This document shows positions 7,524 through 8,835 of a stretch of DNA of 8,835 nucleotides, in pieces (position 1 is the stretch's first letter; each line of letters opens with the position of its first letter). Source of the DNA: Shewanella sp. GTDB taxonomy: Bacteria; Pseudomonadota; Gammaproteobacteria; Enterobacterales; Shewanellaceae. The stretch lies in NCBI GenBank assembly GCA_004195335.1, contig SDWK01000759.1, positions 1-8,835 on the forward strand, given 5' to 3'. The notes below the pieces were generated by a model. That model ran no database searches and was not told the DNA's origin. It worked only from the letters and a program-made list of their open reading frames with translations. A program made the translations under genes and the position numbers.

Positions 7524-7557
7524 AAAAAAGGCTGCCAATTGGCAGCCTGATTTTTTT
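7524..7557. terminator. Rho-independent terminator after the yiaD-like gene
   Basis: GGCTGCC (7530-7536) and GGCAGCC (7541-7547) form a perfect 7-bp GC-rich stem around AATT, within an 18-base palindrome. On the minus strand six T residues (plus-strand A 7524-7529) follow directly, 20 bases after the stop of the lipoprotein gene, giving a textbook intrinsic terminator. On the plus strand TGATTTTTTT follows, so it could act in both directions, although no plus-strand gene lies just upstream. Confidence 0.92.
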
Positions 7558-7567
7558 CAGCTAATGA

Positions 7568-8248
7568 CTAGCTTTGCGGTAACGGACTTAGCACAATCTC
7601 GACTCTTCGGTTTTGCGCTCGGCCTTCAGCCGTTGCATTGGTCGCAATGGGTCTTGACTCACCGAGACCTTCAGATTTCACTCTACCGTATTCGATTTTT
7701 TGGCCGACTAAGTAGTTACCCACTTCGATAGCACGAATTTTCGAGAGCCTTAAGTTGTATGACTCGGCCCCTGAACTGTCGGTATAACCGAGCACATTCA
7801 ATTGAGTTTGATCGTACTCTTTAGCCACCAAAGCGACACTGTAAAGTACTTTTTTGGCGCCTGAACTTAGATCGGTCTGATCCACACCAAACGTCACTTC
7901 GTTTGGCATATTCAATACAATATTATCGCCACTGCGAGTCACACTCACACCAGTCGATTGAAGCTGTTTTCTTAATTCAGCCTCCTGAGTGTCCATGTAG
8001 TAACCGATACCACCACCCAGTGCTGCACCCGATGCGGCGCCAATTAGCGCACCCTTACCACGATCGCTACGGCTCGATGAAGCAACGCCAATAGCTGCAC
8101 CGGCGATAGCACCAATCAACGCACCATTGGTTGCCTTGGCATTTTGACTCTCATTGCTATAAGGGTTAGTCGTTTGACAACCGGCTAAAACCATTAATGA
8201 ACAACCCAAAACAGTCTTCACAACAAAAGAATTTTTAGAAATAAGCAT
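7568..8248 (-). CDS. yiaD: YiaD-like OmpA-family outer-membrane lipoprotein
   Basis: A lipoprotein probably anchored in the outer membrane and bound to peptidoglycan, closely resembling E. coli YiaD. It is 226 aa from ATG 8248. A signal peptide ends in lipobox LAGC with lipidated Cys24; +2 is Gln, not Asp, which favours the outer membrane. Residues 42-82 are a double glycine zipper (GALIGAIAGAAIG, then GKGALIGAASGAALGGGIG), followed by GYYMD. The SVTRSGDNIVLNMPNEVTF block and the OmpA C-terminal domain (about 115-220) follow. Asp157 (GYTDSSG) and Arg172 (LRLSKIRA), 15 residues apart, match the pair that binds diaminopimelate in OmpA domains. The longer in-frame start at 8320 would run through the promoter and spoil the signal peptide. 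It is probably monocistronic, with its own promoter and terminator. Confidence 0.93.
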   Translation of the reverse strand: MLISKNSFVVKTVLGCSLMVLAGCQTTNPYSNESQNAKATNGALIGAIAGAAIGVASSSRSDRGKGALIGAASGAALGGGIGYYMDTQEAELRKQLQSTGVSVTRSGDNIVLNMPNEVTFGVDQTDLSSGAKKVLYSVALVAKEYDQTQLNVLGYTDSSGAESYNLRLSKIRAIEVGNYLVGQKIEYGRVKSEGLGESRPIATNATAEGRAQNRRVEIVLSPLPQS

Positions 8249-8253
8249 GTTTA

Positions 8254-8257
8254 CTCC
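8254..8257 (-). promoter_or_regulatory. Ribosome binding site fixing the yiaD-like start
   Basis: On the minus strand GGAG lies five bases before ATG 8248. Together with the lipoprotein signal that begins at this Met, it decides against the longer open frame that reaches 8320. Confidence 0.65.
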
Positions 8258-8272
8258 AAGCCTGCCCAGCAA

Positions 8273-8301
8273 ATTATATTTAATTATCAAAAAAGCAATA
8301 A
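8273..8301 (-). promoter_or_regulatory. Candidate sigma-70 promoter of the yiaD-like gene
   Basis: On the minus strand a perfect -10 hexamer TATAAT lies at 8278-8273, about 25 bases upstream of the ATG, in an AT-rich stretch. At the standard 17-base spacing the -35 would be TTATTG (8301-8296), a poor match. The predicted transcript start near 8266 would give a leader of fewer than 20 bases that still contains the GGAG site. The -10 is clear; the -35 is weak. Confidence 0.45.
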
Positions 8302-8396
8302 TAGCCATGACCCCAGACACGTCCGGTTTATGACTAAAATCCAGCTCACCATTGTCTCATATCGACAGGCTATTGCCAGTCATACCATCCGAGATA

Positions 8397-8818
8397 TTAA
8401 TGGCGAAATACAAGATAGTTGGAGCCTAACCAATTTACGACCAACCCCGATAGCACGCCTAACGCCAGATACACAGTGGCGGTTACCCCCGTGGGCGTGC
8501 TCAGCTCACTCAGCAGATAAAAAACGCTGAGATTCACTGACGCGGCACTACAGGCGAGAACAACGGCCATCGCAAACTGTTGACCTTTAGGCACTCTCTT
8601 TCGGTGACTAAAAGTAAATGACCGATTTCCCAGCTAGGTTAACGTTAACGCCACACTAAATGCGGCCAGCCTTGCAGTTAAAAGCGGCCATAAGAGTTGC
8701 TCAGTCAGGTAGAGGAACAGCGACAAGTCGATAAGAAAACGGACCATCACCGCGATTTGTGGACGTTGGCTGTGCCATACTAAGAAACCTTCAATAAACA
8801 GAAAGCGGAGAGAAACAT
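8397..8818 (-). pseudogene. GtrA-family membrane protein, broken by an in-frame amber codon
   Basis: GtrA-family proteins are small four-helix inner-membrane proteins, often linked to flipping or transfer of polyprenyl-linked sugars. One minus-strand frame is open from 8822 to 8637, is stopped by TAG at 8636-8634, and continues for 78 codons to TAA 8399-8397. Both halves fit the family. Before the stop are FLIDLSLFLYLTEQ and ARLAAFSVALTLT; after it are LGNRSFTFSHRKRVP, two more hydrophobic helices and VVNWLGSNYLVFRH. The stop falls where the family's 'TWLxNRxFTF' motif has Trp, so a single TGG-to-TAG change explains it. An ATG at 8747 would begin a 37-residue truncated peptide, and an ATG at 8594 could start a 65-aa C-terminal fragment. 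The N-terminus may carry a second lesion. A sequencing error cannot be excluded. Confidence 0.75.
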
Positions 8819-8835
8819 ACAGCTAACTATGTGAA

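Noticed and set aside
7530..7547. The 18-base palindrome considered as a protein-binding operator
   Set aside because: Its location 20 bases after a stop codon and the T-runs on both sides fit an intrinsic terminator much better.
7489..7731. Plus-strand open frame of 80 codons beginning before the terminator hairpin
   Set aside because: It runs through the terminator palindrome and then antisense to the yiaD-like coding region. It has no Shine-Dalgarno and a composition typical of a shadow frame.
8249..8320. 24-residue N-terminal extension of the YiaD-like protein
   Set aside because: It would cover the TATAAT promoter and the GGAG site and place a second hydrophobic segment before a perfect lipoprotein signal; ATG 8248 is the better start.
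8634..8636. Recoding of UAG as an amino acid (pyrrolysine-like or programmed readthrough) in the GtrA-like gene
   Set aside because: Nothing in the window suggests recoding, other genes here end normally with TAA, TGA or TAG, and the yiaD-like gene itself uses TAG as its stop. A nonsense mutation or base error is simpler.

Overview
The window reads as a stretch of chromosome from a gammaproteobacterium, most likely Shewanella or a close relative in the Alteromonadales. The gene order lptC-lptA-lptB-rpoN-hpf-ptsN-rapZ-ptsO is the conserved gammaproteobacterial sigma-54/nitrogen-PTS cluster. It is followed here by mgtE, a modA-like gene and a YiaD-type lipoprotein, an arrangement I associate with Shewanella. 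Base composition and codon use look even throughout, and I see no insertion sequence, phage gene, tRNA, rRNA or CRISPR array.

Left end (1-155): the first 19 bases are exactly the Nextera/Tn5 mosaic-end sequence, so the window starts with library adapter, not genome. Real sequence begins at about base 20, inside the 3' end of lptC.

Plus-strand core (142-6473): lptA and lptB encode the periplasmic bridge and the ATPase of the lipopolysaccharide export machine. After a 140-base gap come rpoN (sigma-54) and hpf (ribosome hibernation factor), then ptsN, rapZ and ptsO. These last genes are tightly packed: 2 bases between hpf and ptsN, ATGA overlap ptsN/rapZ, and 8 bases of overlap rapZ/ptsO. PtsO and PtsN are the HPr-like carrier and EIIA-like output of the nitrogen-related PTS. 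RapZ is a P-loop RNA-binding adaptor in enterobacteria. mgtE, a Mg2+ channel/transporter, follows after 104 bases with its own strong ribosome binding site.

Minus-strand right half (6559-8835): a ModA-family periplasmic oxyanion-binding protein gene lies convergent to mgtE, with no modB or modC beside it. Upstream of it is a YiaD-like OmpA-domain lipoprotein gene with a visible -10 box and a textbook hairpin terminator. At the right edge is a GtrA-family membrane protein gene whose frame is broken by an in-frame amber codon where the family normally has Trp. It appears to be a pseudogene, possibly with a second lesion near its start.

No wholly new system is evident. The observations most worth checking are the adapter at the left end with the false 'MCIRDR' start it creates, the broken GtrA gene, the RapZ C-terminus lacking the basic tail used for GlmZ binding in E. 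coli, and the orphan ModA-like protein.
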